This document shows, one piece after another, positions 23,509 through 23,517 of a DNA stretch of 23,517 nt (position 1 is its first letter; each line of letters starts with the position of its first letter). Under the pieces are notes generated by a model, which saw nothing but the letters and a program-made list of their open reading frames with translations, did not search any database and was not told the DNA's origin. The DNA comes from Caryophanales bacterium UBA4951. GTDB lineage: Bacteria; Bacillota_I; Bacilli_A; RFN20; CAG-826. The position numbers and the translations under genes are program-made. Where the stretch lies: contig DHAP01000040.1 in NCBI GenBank assembly GCA_002397465.1, positions 1 to 23,517 on the forward strand, given 5' to 3'.

Positions 23509-23517
23509 GTGCACGTA

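Overview
The window looks like a chromosomal segment of a Bacillota (Firmicutes) bacterium, probably a Bacilli lineage close to Erysipelotrichia/Mollicutes relatives. Reasons: strong AGGAGG-type ribosome binding sites, lipobox lipoproteins instead of periplasmic proteins, Rho-independent terminators, CcpA/LacI-type operator sequences, and Opp ATPases with very long helical insertions of the kind known from mollicutes. TGA acts as a stop (several genes end in TGA) and Trp is encoded by TGG, so the standard bacterial code applies. No rRNA, tRNA, CRISPR or transposon was seen.

Layout. (1) 1-4890: a galactose/methyl-galactoside ABC import operon (mglB-mglA-mglC) with a cre-like operator, a structured leader, an intercistronic hairpin and a terminator. 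(2) 4895-9292: a scattered group of single or short units: a degenerate PlsX-like protein (-), a divergent alpha/beta hydrolase plus MazG-type pyrophosphohydrolase pair (+), a membrane-attached XRE regulator (-), an unlisted 47-aa small protein with its own promoter and terminator (-), and a Cof-type HAD phosphatase (+). Several lack a Shine-Dalgarno sequence. The 8195-8479 gap carries five cre-like sites, three in perfect 13-bp register. (3) 9365-11341: a large PIN-domain protein with two copies of an internal helical module. (4) 11352-11815: a non-coding region with several inverted repeats and the opp promoter. (5) 11816-21243: an oligopeptide ABC import operon (oppA-B-C-D-F) with a downstream DUF3899 membrane protein. 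(6) 21327-23291: an M6-like metalloprotease lipoprotein under a promoter with palindromes, then a terminator and the promoter and leader of something beyond the window.

How it fits together. The window encodes carbohydrate and peptide acquisition: MglBAC imports galactosides, the surface M6-like protease could release peptides (inference), and OppABCDF imports them. cre-like sites suggest carbon-source control of mgl and of the HAD phosphatase/small-protein pair.

Most notable observation: MglB appears circularly permuted. The segment that starts every ordinary MglB (with the Asp-Asn-Phe sugar contacts) sits at the C-terminus, and the lipoprotein signal is joined directly to the segment carrying FFNRQP. 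All nine sugar-contact positions can be located, eight of them unchanged. Other architectural changes: about 260 coiled-coil-like residues added to MglC, very large insertions at different points of OppD and OppF, a roughly 220-residue external insertion in OppC, and loss of the C-terminal iron-sulfur-type cysteines in both Opp ATPases.
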